Position numbers and translations under genes: made by a program
Shown: in pieces, positions 24,800-36,257 of the stretch
Numbering within the stretch: the stretch's first letter is position 1
Layout: every line of letters starts with the position of its first letter
Assembly (NCBI GenBank): GCA_015680905.1
Contig: CM027382.1
Span: 4,898,001 to 4,962,000, forward strand
DNA length: 64,000 nt
DNA from: Coptis chinensis
Taxonomy: Eukaryota > Streptophyta > Magnoliopsida > Ranunculales > Ranunculaceae
Direction: 5' to 3'
The notes under the pieces: generated by a model
What the model saw: the letters and a program-made list of their open reading frames with translations, nothing else
What the model was told of the DNA's origin: nothing
The model's database searches: none

Positions 24800-25110
24800 A
24801 GAGGGAACCCTGCTTTTGTCGTGTCAATTGCAATCCCTACATAGTTGGCAAACTATAACATTAAATAGTTTTTAGTTTCGCTAAGGAATTTGTTTGGTTT
24901 TCTCTAAGTGGAGGTTAAGGTAGGAAAAATTTAGTAAACGGATGAACTCTATAAGTGCAACTGTTTCAAACTTATTATTAATGCATGCAATAATATTAAC
25001 TAATGTATAAGGAGATAGTAAGAATATTAAGCGCAAGAAGAAGGCATGAATCTTAATGAAAAAATGCACGACTATATATATATATATAATGTTATTATGA
25101 AATCGGAAAA
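24800..25110. other. Gene-free AT-rich stretch upstream of the Helitron frames
   Basis: It includes a TA microsatellite at 25073-25088. It may contain the Helitron 5' end, which I could not pin down. Confidence 0.4.
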
Positions 25111-25117
25111 TTATGGA

Positions 25118-25456
25118 CCGTTAGATAAACGTTCAAAATTGAACACTAGTTTTCACAAGGTTAGACATATCCAAATAAGATAAAATTTTGTGGGCAATCT
25201 ATCCATTATAAGAAGATCATATCCACAAAAAATCAAGTCTTAATTCGATTTGTAAGTCTCAGGAGTGGCTCTATCCCTCCCCATTAAGACCCGATTTTTA
25301 TACCGTGGTTTATACCACGCCCCTTTACAAGATGAGTTAAGAGATAATATTTTGTGGATATGATCTACTAACTATGGATAGCTATTCACCAAAATTCGGC
25401 TCATTTGGAAACCACTAACCTAGTTAAAAATTGTTGCCAATTTTGAATATTTTTTT
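25118..25456. mobile_element. Imperfect long inverted repeat, MITE-like
   Basis: The left arm (CGTTCAAAATTGAACA...GGTTAGACATATCC...ATCATATCCACAAAA) pairs with the reverse complement of the right arm ending near 25456 (ATTCAAAATTGGCAAC...GGTTAGTGG...GATCATATCCACAAAA). The arms are about 105 bases. A third related stretch lies to about 25600. No ORF is present and no clear target duplication was found. Confidence 0.55.
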
Positions 25457-26134
25457 TTTATCGGTCTAGATTATTTGATTTTGCAATTATCTTTTGACAT
25501 TGTTAAACACTTCAAATGAGATGAAATTTTGTAGAGATGATTTTCACGGTTTGTTGGACATATTCACAAAAAATTAGGTTATAGTTCGTCTTGTGGGTGA
25601 AGTTGTGGGACATTGTGTATATATATATATATTATTATTATTTTATCATTGTTTTTGCAGCAATGATGTTGTTTAGATCTTGTTAGATCTTATATTTTGT
25701 CTTAGAAATGCTTGTGGCATGTAAGACATGAGATCAATGTTTTAACTTATTGGACTAAGTTCAAGCGTTTGTGGCTTTTAAAATCGCTAGAGTTTGTTGA
25801 ATTATCTTGGCTTTTAAGATCGTGATCGAGCTCATTTCATAGGTTTTTGACTTAGCTAACCAAGTTGAAGTAGTAAATGTTTTTAGGGAGTTTGAGCATG
25901 TACTTAGCATATTGAGTTGAAGATATAATATCTTTTGTGTGCAAATGGGAGTCTCTCATGTTTTGATTGGATTTTTATGATCGTATATTTTTTTATACTC
26001 ATTGGAGATCTCGTGTATTGGTTGGATACCTCATTTGACCCTAAATGTAGACTTTTTGTTTTATATGTTTATATATAAGAGATATCTATTTTACTATACA
26101 CAGTCATTTCGTACGTAACAACTATACAAAACCA

Positions 26135-28530
26135 TGTTAATAAAGTTGTCGTGGGCAAATATTGTCAAGCCGATATTTCAGCCCGTAATACCATAACTAA
26201 TATGAAACATCTCTGGTTAGTGTTTAATGGTAGGATTAAGCGGGAAGAAGAGGAAGAAAAATGGGAATGGACATGCGTCAGGACAGGATTGGATACAACC
26301 ATAGCTGAAGGACTATATAAAGCGAGGATCAAAAGAAAGAAAAATTCATTCCATTCATTCCAGAAAAACTAGTAAAACCAGAGCAATATAGAGAGAGTTT
26401 GAGCGACTTTGTAACCGCCATTACTGATTAATACAAAACTTTACTTTACTTCTTTATGATTCTCAATTCAATCCAAACATATTCAATTCATAACTGGTCT
26501 TAGAAGAATAATTTGATCACTACATTGGCGATGTCCATGATTCAAAGACAAGAAAATCGTTTCTTTTCTTTTTCTTTGAAGATCAAATCCATTTGTACAT
26601 ATTTGGGATAAAGAATAATTGGTTGTGTTCGAGGAAATTCTATGAGATCAGTGAAGTATTCATTTTTTTGTCAAGATGCCTCCTAAGCGTGCTACAACAA
26701 ATAAAATGATGATGATTAACGAAGGAATCACTTCTCAAGCAACATCCAAGAATGAGGAACGCAGAACAAGGCGATCGGCAAGTAGGTTGGTGGAAGAAGT
26801 AGAAGAGATACATGAAGAAGAGGTTTCTTTAAAAGTCTTGTGAGAAAGTTTGAAGAATTGGAGAAGCAAAACAAAGTTTTAATGGCCGAAAACAAAGTTG
26901 TGAGAGGAGAATGAGAAGCGTGCATTAGAAGTGATGTACGATAAAGATGGAGAGGAATTGAGTTCAGGCACTTCAGTGGTGAGGAACAGTCATCACGAGG
27001 AAGTGAGAAAAAACCATCTCGAAGAGGTGCAATCAGTGGCGAAATCGACACCAAAGGCGGTGCAAGAGGAAAGGTAAAAGCACCAATCACGAAAGAAATG
27101 GTGCAAGAGATGATGCAGATGCAATTTAGGGACTAGCTACTGGAAAAAGTATCATCTTTGATTCATAAATTGGCTGATGATGTAGGTCGAAACCCGCTGA
27201 AAAAGGACATAGATAGGGTGCCATTACCTCCAAAATTTAAAAATCCCAAATTCGCCCAATATGATGGGACAACTAACCTTCATAGACCATCTCTTCAGCT
27301 ATCGACACTAGTTCTCAATATATCATGGAACGGAGTATTGGGATGCCGTGTTATGTCGGTCATTTTCTTCAAGCCTAAAAGACAAAGCACTGAAGTGGTT
27401 ATGTACAATACCTGAGGTAACCATTTCGTGTTTTCGTGAAATTGAATAGAGATTCCTCACCAATTATGGTCATCAGAGGGTGAAGCCGAAACAGGTGTCG
27501 GTCATATTCCAATTGAAACAAGGAAATAAAGAGTCGTTGAAGGATTTCTTGGCCAGATTTAAGGCTGAAACTCAATCAGTCGAGAGGCTGGACGAGTCTG
27601 AAATGACAGCTGTTATGGCTTTCCAAACAGGTATGATACCTGGTTCATATATGCACAAATATATTTTACGTAAGGAAGTTAAAAGTCTACAAAAGTTGTA
27701 TGACAAAGTTGACATAGATATTCGAGTAGAAGAAGGTATACAAGCAGCCATGACACAAAATGTGTTGCAAGTATCAGAAAAGAAAGATAGGGATAATGGA
27801 GATCGACATGAGAGTCGAGATTCCTCGAGATCAGATTACAAAAGGCCTCAAGAAAATTAAATAAATCAAGATAATTAGTCGGAGCAAAGGAGGAGATATG
27901 AAAAGACACTAAAAGAAGAGTTGGATCAAAAAAAATTATTACCGTCAATTCCACACCGAAATATATATTAAGGAGGATTGCAAAAGAAGGTTTCGTGATA
28001 TGGCCAAAATACACACTCAGAGAGATGAAGGGTAGGCTTTATTGTTAATTCCACATTGAAAACCATGAGACGAACAGATGTTTGTAGTTATTAAAAAAAA
28101 TTGATATGCTGATGAAAGATATGGTAAGTTGCGAGAGTTCAGGGCTAATGTCAGACCTGCAGAAACTGCAACTATACACGAGAAATCTCTTGGAGTAATA
28201 AATATGATCTACAAATGGGAGATACCACAGAAGAAAATCATTATAGATAAAATAAGAAAGATTTCGATGGTAAAAGAAGTGCTCGAGGTCAATGTCGAGT
28301 CTATTCCAGTAAATCAGAGTCTGGTATCGGTTAGCATTCCAGGAGCAATTATGTTCGTACCAAATGACTTGTCTAAGGTGATGTTGCCGCATGATAATGC
28401 ATTATTAATCACTTTGCGTATTTCTGGGTATGATGTGCAAAAGATACTGGTGGATTGTGGTAGTTCTGTGAACATTTTATTCTTGAAAGCGTTCACAGGC
28501 ATCAGTCTCGATGACATTATTAGATTTTAA
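26135..28530 (+). mobile_element. Ty3/gypsy retrotransposon fossil, Tat/Ogre-like, 5' part only
   Basis: A probable 5' LTR (about 26135-26524) has a TATA-like ACTATATAAAGCG and ends in TACA, followed by TTGGCG as a primer-binding-type start. Gag-like sequence starts near 26676 (MPPKRATTNK), with a gag core at about 27480-27860 (IFQLKQGNKESLKDFLARF, VERLDESEMTAVMAFQTG). The start of a protease region (VDCGSSVNILFLKAF) lies near 28445. The rest of pol and the 3' LTR are missing. It is broken, with several interruptions, and looks old. Confidence 0.65.
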
Positions 28531-28873
28531 TAATCCACAAGTTATGACCTATTCAATTAAAAGAAGAAAATTATATTCTAATAATTGTAAAATAACATGA
28601 TAGGTTTAGTTAATATAAGGATTATTAATTTGGTTGTAAATTATTGGTGGTTATGATTTAGTGTTAGTATATGAAATAAAATGATCAAATCATTTTTTTC
28701 CGGAAAGTTTAGAAATCAAAACACAAATATCAATGCCATATTGGAAAATATTAAAATATATCTTTTGGATTATTAAAGAAAAAATAGGAGCCCCCCTATG
28801 ACCCTACTTACAAAAAGGAGTTGGAGAAAAAGACTCAAAAGTCAACAAGTAGTTGAGCAGAGAAAGTTTGTAA

Positions 28874-29058
28874 GGGCATTCCCAATACAGGTGGATATGG
28901 TGGGAATGTGATTTTATTCATCTCTTTATGGTTCAAAACATTTGCCCAATGCAAAGGTGAATATCAAGGTGACTATTTTCCTAAGTCAAAACGAGGATGA
29001 AACCTTCAACCGAGATAGTGGTTGAGTTGTGAACTTCAAACGGGATGTTGGATTCCGT

Positions 29059-29092
<34 letters not shown>

Positions 29093-29113
29093 TTTTTTTT
29101 TTGTTTTGTTTTG

Positions 29114-29148
<35 letters not shown>

Positions 29149-29398
29149 GGACGGGATGTTGGATCCGTCTCATGTGTTTTGACTTTTTCGATTTTTTAAC
29201 CCGTTCGAGGCCGGGATGTTTCATTCCATCCCGCGCTTTTTCGATTTTTACATTCAGACGGAATCCAACGTCCCGTTTGAGATTATTTTTCACTTTTGCA
29301 TTGGGCAGCCTCACCTTGCTTTTCACCAAAATGGTGGAAAAGAGGAGAAATACTGCCTACGTGGAGGTGAATAATAGTGGCTTGCATTGGAAATACTC
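28874..29398. mobile_element. Tourist-like (PIF/Harbinger-type) non-autonomous element
   Basis: The ends GGGCATTCCCAATAC and the reverse complement of TTGGAAATACTC are imperfect inverted repeats, flanked by TAA on both sides (28871-28873, 29399-29401), the PIF/Harbinger duplication size. Inside, GGGATGTTGGATTCCGTCT near 29042 is inverted at 29257-29277. A GT run and a long T tract (29062-29140) also lie inside. The apparent Lys-rich ORF is low-complexity artefact. Confidence 0.6.
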
Positions 29399-29519
29399 TA
29401 AGCAATAGGTAAATTCATGTTTATTGAGGTGCATCTTAAGATGGAAGTAATGAAACTTGGTTATTGTGGCAGCTGAAACATGGGAGCATATGGCTAGTTA
29501 GTTAGCGAACCTTTACACT

Positions 29520-29879
29520 TAGGGGCGGTAGTTTTGTACATGACCCGCTAACCCGACACGAATCCGATACGAAATTAGCAGGTTTGAGGTGAGAAAAAAG
29601 GCTTTTGGGTTATTTAAGGGTTGACTCGTCGAACCTGCAAATAAATGGGTTGGGTTAGGGTCATATATGTTAACCCAAGTAACCCGATAGTATACCTGAT
29701 TAGTTGGGTCTAATGGGTCGGGTCATCAACCCCTATATAACCTGTTTTAAGATAAGTTTCATTATTTTTTAAAATTTCATTATCCCAACAATCTAAAATA
29801 AACGACTAAAAGGAGAAGGATTAGCCATCGATATTCAATTTTCAATGATATGTAATTGAATTATGGATGGTTTTTGAGA

Positions 29880-29924
<45 letters not shown>

Positions 29925-30417
29925 AAATAAAATAGTAAAATAGTAAAATACTAAATATTTTGCATACATTGTCAGTGAATCCGATCCAAAACTGATCTAA
30001 AATCTCATCTATCATCCCAACTACCTAACATAAATGATTAAAATGAGAAGGATTAATTGTCATATTGACTCATTCAATAAAGATATGTTTAATTATTCAA
30101 TTTTTATTAATATGTAATTAAATTATAGATGGTTTTTGAGAATTAATACATATTTTGTTGATAAATAAAATCATTAAATACTAAATATTTTGCATACAGG
30201 TTGTTTGTAAATCCGATTCGAAACTGATTTAAAATTGACCCATTGGCTTAGCGGGTCACCGTTATATAGGCGGGTTGGATTTGGGTTTAACAAACTCGAC
30301 ACGATTAGTAATTGGATCGGGTTTGGATTTGTTGTGCCTATTCTCCTACCACATAACCCGAATATGACACGATACGAACCCGACCCAACCCGACCCATTG
30401 ACAGTTGCCCACCCCTA
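29520..30417. mobile_element. hAT-like non-autonomous element
   Basis: It begins TAGGGGCGG and ends CCCACCCCTA, inverted ends of hAT type. It is flanked by 8-bp sequences TTTACACT (29512-29519) and TTTACACA (30418-30425), 7 of 8 identical. No transposase. Subterminal regions repeat GGGTTGGG/AACCCGACCC motifs. An internal segment of about 230 bases is duplicated (about 29770-29990 and 30000-30240, each with GGTTTTTGAGAAT and ACTAAATATTTTGCATACA). A TA repeat lies at 29884-29921. Confidence 0.75.
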
Positions 30418-30630
30418 TTTACACATTCGAAGTGGCTTCTAATAAAATCGTTAGCAATTTTGTCCTTTTAAATACAAACAATACTTTTAAAGGGATATTG
30501 GCCAAAAAAAAAAAATCGGGATTTGTCCTTTTAAATCAAATCATCATATTGGCCTTCGTCCCTCATCAGTTGGCCTTTCCTCACTTTCGATCTCTCCCAA
30601 AGCATAATTTCGAAGCTTATACTCAAAACA

Positions 30631-33619
30631 ATGGATTTGGGAGAGTTATGGGCAATTTTCGGACCAGGTGTATCAGGAGCAGTATTTGGAGCGGGTTGGT
30701 GGTTTTGGGTCGATGCTGTTGTTTGTAGTTCTGTTAAAGTCTCTTTCCTTCATTATCTACCCGGTGAGTTTTTTTTTTTTTTTTTTTTTTTTACTCAATC
30801 TTCAAAATTGATTATGTTTTAGTGATTTTGATTAAATGGGAACGAGGTTTGTTGTTTTAACACCAGGTATATTTGCATCATTGGCTGCTTTGATGTTCAA
30901 TTGTGTTAGAAGGGAAGATATTGATTATTCTCCTTATGAAGAAGGCGAATGGAGGTGCAATTTTTAATAAATTTTGTATCTTTTGTGGCTAGTTTAGTTT
31001 CATGAGTTTTTTGTTTGTTTTACTGATTTTTTACGGTTAAATTGTTTTCAATGTTGTTTAGAAGAGTGTGTATCAGTTGACTATATGTGTGTGGGATTTT
31101 ATTTGAGCTGATCAGGGTGAAAAACGAGTTGAAACTTGTGTTGGAGGAACTATTTTTTAGTGAATTGCTAATTTGCGCGAGTTAATTGGAAGAATCTTTT
31201 TAAATTTTGTGGGAGTAGTGGGTTGTGTGTTCAGAAGGTGATAGATAATAGGTGGGTTCATGCAGGATGCGTTCAGTGGCTTCAATGTGGGGGAGAGTAT
31301 CAATGTTTGTGGATGGCAGTATGGCACCATAGTCTCCTTTGAGAGGGATGCTAATCGAGGTAAATGTCTCCAGAGGAGTAGATGTTGTTTTTTGAGGTGG
31401 TGCATGGATTGACAAGTAGGTTGGGGAAAAGTGGTCTACTCAGTTTTCTTTTTCTTTGTTGTTTTTGTTTAAAGATCTAAACCATGCAACTGAATCCTTA
31501 TCATATCCTGTTTGGCCTCATTGTGGCCTTGTGGGTGTGGATATAGATCAAATGCTATTCAGGACCTAGTTATTGGGAGATGGAGAGTTTTGGAAGGTGA
31601 GTGGTTGCTACCTGTCCAAATTTGGTCAGAGTGTTTTTGCCAACAGTTTCTCACAAATTTTGATCAGATTAGGTGTGATTGATAGATCGTATACTATAAC
31701 GTGGAACACCTTGCAAAGAGATATAGAAAAGATTACCCTTACGGCGTTACCACCTAGTGAACTAGGGGGAAACGGTTTTTCAGTTTGAAAGAAGTGGTGT
31801 TGGATTGAAAAACCATGTCAAATTGGGAGAGAATTGCCAAAAATAGGCTAATTGCTCACAAGAATGCTTTAACCCTGCAAAGGACAACCGACCGGATTAG
31901 TCATTGTAATTGCAAAAACATGAAAAATCCGATAGATGTTGGAGTAACTAATGAATTATCTAAGAAGGATAGGCTTGAGTCTGTCAATTTTGGGAGTTAA
32001 TGCGTCCTCGGTTTGAGGAGAGCACTGAGGGCAGAGGAAAGGAACATGGTAGAAGATGTGACTGGAAGTTTCTCGAATTTTGACTTTCCTTTTGATTCCA
32101 AAGATTAAGTGTATTATGGTCAGTCTGAGTATGACAGATAGATGGATATTGGGGCATGCTCATTGCAGACTTGATTCTCTGGACCATTTCTTGATTTGTC
32201 GGTTGATTGGAACCCATTCATCATGTAACTGCATTTTAGTGTTGTGACTCGGTGGAGGACTGGTATTGTGGTTGTTGGGATCCGTGTTACCATTTTATCT
32301 TCTTGCTAAAGGGACAGTCATTATGCTTTGTACCTGTTATCTTTCACTAATGAACTACCATTTTTTGATTAAAAAGAAAAGGAAAGAAAAATAAAAATGT
32401 AGCAGTGGAAATTCACCCTTGTGGCTGTTTTGAGTTATAATAGAATGCTACTACTGGATACCGCTAGTTGTCGTTGTTATGTAAAGTTTTATTTATCAGG
32501 TCTTTGTTTATTATCATATCCTTATGAGACATCATTGGATATTCATTTCAAGTTTTATGGGTATCTTCATTACAGTTCAGTCGGATCATAAGTAGGCCTT
32601 TTATGCTTAGTTTTGTCTTTATTAATAAATAAACAAAAAAAGTCCAAACATCTTCCCATAAATTGCATTCTCTTCTAATTGGATGGTGAACTTTAAAAAA
32701 AGTTTTTTCTGATGGGTTGAAGTGTATTGGTAATGAATGTTGATGTCCTAAGCCTATGGAGATTACATTGGTTGGTTTTGTTAAAAACGCAACTTAAGTA
32801 TTATGCTGTCTGTAGGGTGTGTTTGTTTCTCCCGACATGAAGTAGCTCTTATCTAATGTAATTTATTAAAATGCAGGTTGAAGCTCTGGCTTTTCTTTGC
32901 GTATGTTGTTTCCTTTGTGTCTCTAGCAGCATCTGTCGGCCTACTGGTACAGGATTCATTAGTGAAATCAGGACCTTCTGTGTGGACTGGCACTGCTGGT
33001 GTTTTGCAGTGTGTGTTTGTACTAATCAGGTATATTTAGTCGATTGTCATAGTATTTTTTTGGTACATAAATATGAAAGCTATCACTTGTTTGGACCCTG
33101 TTAATGGCAGACCTTTTGTTGGATAATCTTACAGCGCAGAACTTAACCGTACCATTTTGTTGCATAGTAATATAGATATTGATGGATGGTCTGTAGCAAC
33201 AATTTGTTAACTTAATATTCCATTTCTTCATAGTCTTCTTAAAGTGTAGCTGCTATTACATGCTTAGGAATGAACTACCTATTATATTTTTCAACACACG
33301 CTTAATTACACATGTAGTCCAGACCTACTTAACGTTGCTCTTACGTGGGATAGCATTGGTATGAAAAGACAAAAATACAAAATTGCAAGGTCTCAATTAA
33401 CATCATCATTCATGCCTGATATGGGAAAAGAACTAAGATTATATAAAAGGACTCAAAGATGATATTCACTTCACTTGGCTGAGATTTGTTTTGAACTACC
33501 AAAGTTTTAGACAACAAGCTGTTGGTGTTTAGTTGTTCTGAACTTTGTTCCCAATCTCTATTGATTTTTTGATGTACTTCTGCAGTGGGCTCATGTACTG
33601 GACATCTCATTCAGAATAG
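30631..33619 (+). CDS. TMEM50: TMEM50 / UPF0220 family small four-helix membrane protein
   Basis: Exons 30631-30763, 30867-30954, 32877-33029 and 33586-33619 join to 135 codons plus stop, with GT-AG borders and consistent phases. The product starts MDLGELWAIFGPGVSGAVFG, then WWFWVDAVVCSS, FASLAALMFNCV, DYSPYEEGEWR, a third hydrophobic stretch (LFFAYVVSFVSLAASVGLLV) and a fourth (VLQCVFVLIS), ending YWTSHSE. The whole length fits the family, which is near-invariant across eukaryotes. Members are ER/endomembrane proteins; the yeast and animal relatives are linked to the secretory pathway. The role in plants is poorly defined. No defect seen. Confidence 0.95.
30955..32876 (+). other. 1.9 kb second intron of the TMEM50 gene
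   Basis: No exon is needed or seen here: exon 2 ends TGG AG/GTGCAA and exon 3 begins after ATGCAG. Sequence at about 31200-32390 has several short open frames and ends TTTTTTGATTAAAAAG, which could be an old LINE remnant. I do not recognise any domain. Confidence 0.6.
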
Positions 33620-34815
33620 TTTGGCGTTTCATGGCTTACTGTGGGGAAGTGAATCAGAGATCAAGCAACCACCCATGTATTAACGTTTTAACTTTCTAGT
33701 TGGTGGAAAGAAAAGTAGTTTCTTCTTGTAGCGGCGTGGTTTCCTGTAAATGTGTACAAGCATTTAAATGCTACTCTTATTAAATTATTGGTGGTCTATC
33801 TCTTGCAGTGGGCCTCCCTTGTTGGTGCTGCTAAACAGATTCAGCTGTATTGGTAGTTCAAGATATTATTATATGTACATCTTTAGTCATAAACATCTTT
33901 ATTAGCTAGTCATTCTCGAGGTTTAAGAATTGTACTGACATTTCTGGTAAGACTATTGCTGATTGAACATGTTCTCCATGGACGTTGAATGCTCGTCCAA
34001 GATTGCCTCCATTGGCCCACACAGAGCAGTCCTGTGTCCGTTCACTTAGGTGTCAACTATGTCACATACTGAAAACTTGAGATTGAGAATTATTGCCTCA
34101 CGGAAAGTGAAACCCTCTGTAAGATCTCTAGATTGACTGCAAGTCTGCAACAACCTTTTGGCAACGAAGTCCAACATGGTTGGAGATGTATTGACGCCAG
34201 ACTTCACTTGAAGTAGGATTTGAGGGAAATATGTTCGAATTTGATCAGAAGTACTAGCCCGTACCTGTGACTCCTGTGAGTGCCAGAGCTTTACGTAACT
34301 GAATTTTTTGATACACTTGTTCCAATTTTTCGTATAAATTATGCCCGAGAGTATCGGTTGCGAAGCAGGAAGTTGTTTTTCCTTTGTTAAAACTTAAAAG
34401 TAATACTTCGATACTAAATGTTATCTAGTAACACTTTGATACTAAATGCCATACTAAATTTAATACTTTGACACTAAATGTTACTTAAAAGGAAAAAGAG
34501 AAATAAAAAATAGTTTAAACAAAGACAAGCCGACTACGCATTTCGCAAGTCCACTTTCTTTTTGTAGATCTAGCAAGAACTTTCTCGCGGTTTCCTGGTT
34601 ACACACAGTCAATTCATGGCTGGATAATGGAGCTGCTTTCACTTTGTCATCGAGATCCCCCGATCATGCGGTGTCCATGTGATTAAAAAACAAAAAACAA
34701 CAACCCCACCCCCACCTCTAATCCCTTTTTTTCTTTGTCCACTTTATCTAAACAAGTATATAATTATCCATTAGTATTATCTAATATCTACAAGTCATCT
34801 TAAAAATGCTTTAAT
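33620..34815. other. TMEM50 3' region and intergenic stretch
   Basis: Probable 3' UTR at the left. Around 34395-34490 the motif TTTGATACTAAATG recurs about three times. Nothing else recognised. Confidence 0.5.
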
Positions 34816-34819
34816 CGAT

Positions 34820-35291
34820 ATGAAAAACGATTAAAAGGGTATCTAACTTTACAAGTTATGACAATATGGGTGATGATACCAGAGGTATGGGGATCGAATC
34901 CCACCAGCATCAAAGAGTTACTGATCTCATTTAAAATAGGCTTACCAAACAAAAACAAAAAAAAAAACAATATGGGGACTAAACTATTTTTTCGGTCAAA
35001 TTAGAGATCAAACTTTTTAATTTTTGCAATGTGGGGACTAGTTACACATGTGGTCTAAATTTCTCATGTGGTGTTTCATAATTCACAAGTTACATACATT
35101 GTTATACACTTTCTTATCAAAGTGTATAACAATTAATTCGAATTGTAAAACACTGTGTGAAAAATTTAGATGTCATGTTACACATATCCCCACATTGCAA
35201 AAATTAAAAAGTTTGGTCCCCAATTTGACAAAAAAAAAGTTTATAGTATTGAAATTTGTAAAGTTCGATACCTTTTTTAGGCCTTTTTCGT
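34820..35291. mobile_element. Long-TIR MITE, interrupted by a SINE
   Basis: The left arm (AAAAGGGTATCTAACTTTAC, then, past the SINE, GTCAAATTAGAGATCAAAC and TTTTTAATTTTTGCAATGTGGGGA) matches the reverse complement of the right arm (AAAAAAGGTATCGAACTTTAC, GTCAAATTGGGGACCAAAC, TTTTTAATTTTTGCAATGTGGGGA). The arms exceed 100 bases. No coding sequence, and the target duplication is not clear. Long arms are typical of MULE-type MITEs, but the class is uncertain. Confidence 0.65.
34870..34962 (+). mobile_element. tRNA-derived SINE
   Basis: It is flanked by ACAATATGGG on both sides (about 34861-34870 and 34968-34978). It carries a B-box-like GGGGATCGAATCCCACC and a 3' part CATCAAAGAGTTACTGATCTC...CTTACCAAAC ending in an A-rich tail. 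A 5'-truncated relative sits in the Helitron at 19329-19395. A clear A box is not visible, so the 5' end may be truncated too. I do not recognise a named family. Confidence 0.75.
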
Positions 35292-36257
35292 AGATTCTTA
35301 TACACATTGCAGACTACTTTTGGAAATTCTGTTGGGTTCTGATTCTGTGTGGACGCTGTCTTGCGCGCCTACTTGTTCACAGCTCAATAAGATTAAGCAG
35401 ATGATACAGGACTAATACAGCAAGAAGTGTAAGTGCATAAATTCCCTATCTTACAATTGTTTTTCACCTAAAAGCATAAGGAGGGGATGTTTTAACGTTA
35501 AACTAAATAAGTATGTCAAATGATGGAAATTGATGAACTTTTCAAACCAATCTCATATTAATCTAGCTTTTATTTAGGTCCAATTTTACAATGGTCTTGA
35601 AAAACACTGGATTTTCTCAATTTGCAGAGTTTTCTCTCAAACAAGCTGTTCAAACTTCGAAGGAACCTGCGAAGTCACTTGAACAAGTTGTTCGATCAAT
35701 GGCACCTCTAATCAAAATAGGATTAAGGCGGACAAACACTGTCAATGAAAATGCCATATGCCAGGTCCATGGGCGACCACACTACGTATGAGAATAGACA
35801 CCACCAATCATTCAAACAGCTTTTTCGGATCCAAAGTATACTAAAACATGAATAAATAGAAAAAAAAAAAAAAAAAGCAGGTCCGCCCCACAGAGAGAGT
35901 GCAGGGTGGCATTTGGAAAGGCACAAGATACAAATTAGTCAATAATCAAAGGGTTATAAAATCATTATCTGGTTGTAAAGCACCATACAAGTGAGATGGT
36001 AATTTGTCAAAATAAGTATTTGATGGAAAATGGAAAATGAAGAATGGTGCGGGAGGAAAGAATTTACAATTTGAAAACTGTGGACAAAAAAATTCATACA
36101 AAACCTCCTTTCCCATCCTCCTCCTCTGCTCACAAAATGTCGTAAGACTAGGTTGAAGGCTTCTTTTCCACCGCCTTTCTTTCTCTCATACTCTTCGATG
36201 GCCTTAAAAGTTGGATTCAAAAGTTAACATATTACAAAGAAGTCACCATTGTCAACA
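35292..36257. other. Intergenic stretch
   Basis: A 66-codon frame at 35591-35791 (MVLKNTGFSQFAEF) begins with ATG but matches nothing I know. The stretch just left of the NHL stop codon (about 35950-36257) is probably its 3' UTR. An A tract lies at 35861-35876. Confidence 0.4.

Larger units (their letters stand above)
19160..24800 (-). mobile_element. Helitron (rolling-circle transposon), decayed, coding part
   Basis: Minus-strand frames give, in order, an Arg-rich N-terminal region, a Cys-motif segment, the conserved LSDLERILIARVHPMM region, Rep (HUH/Y2) and a PIF1-like helicase. The frame is broken by at least two frameshifts (near 22840 and 22290), several stops (for example 22523) and a SINE insertion at 19329. 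I could not place the 5' TC and the 3' hairpin-CTRR ends, so limits cover the coding part only. Two diverged repeats at 18.3-18.8 kb may belong to its 3' noncoding tail. Confidence 0.85.

Noticed and set aside
29036-29329. 97-codon minus-strand frame with a long Lys and His/Thr run
   Set aside because: It is the translation of a T tract and a GT microsatellite inside a Tourist-like element.
31573-32000. Two open frames in the second TMEM50 intron
   Set aside because: The flanking exons splice perfectly without them and I recognise no domain; they are probably remnants of an old repeat.
35591-35791. 66-codon frame MVLKNTGFSQFAEF...
   Set aside because: It has no recognisable domain, splice partner or promoter evidence, and is of a length expected by chance.
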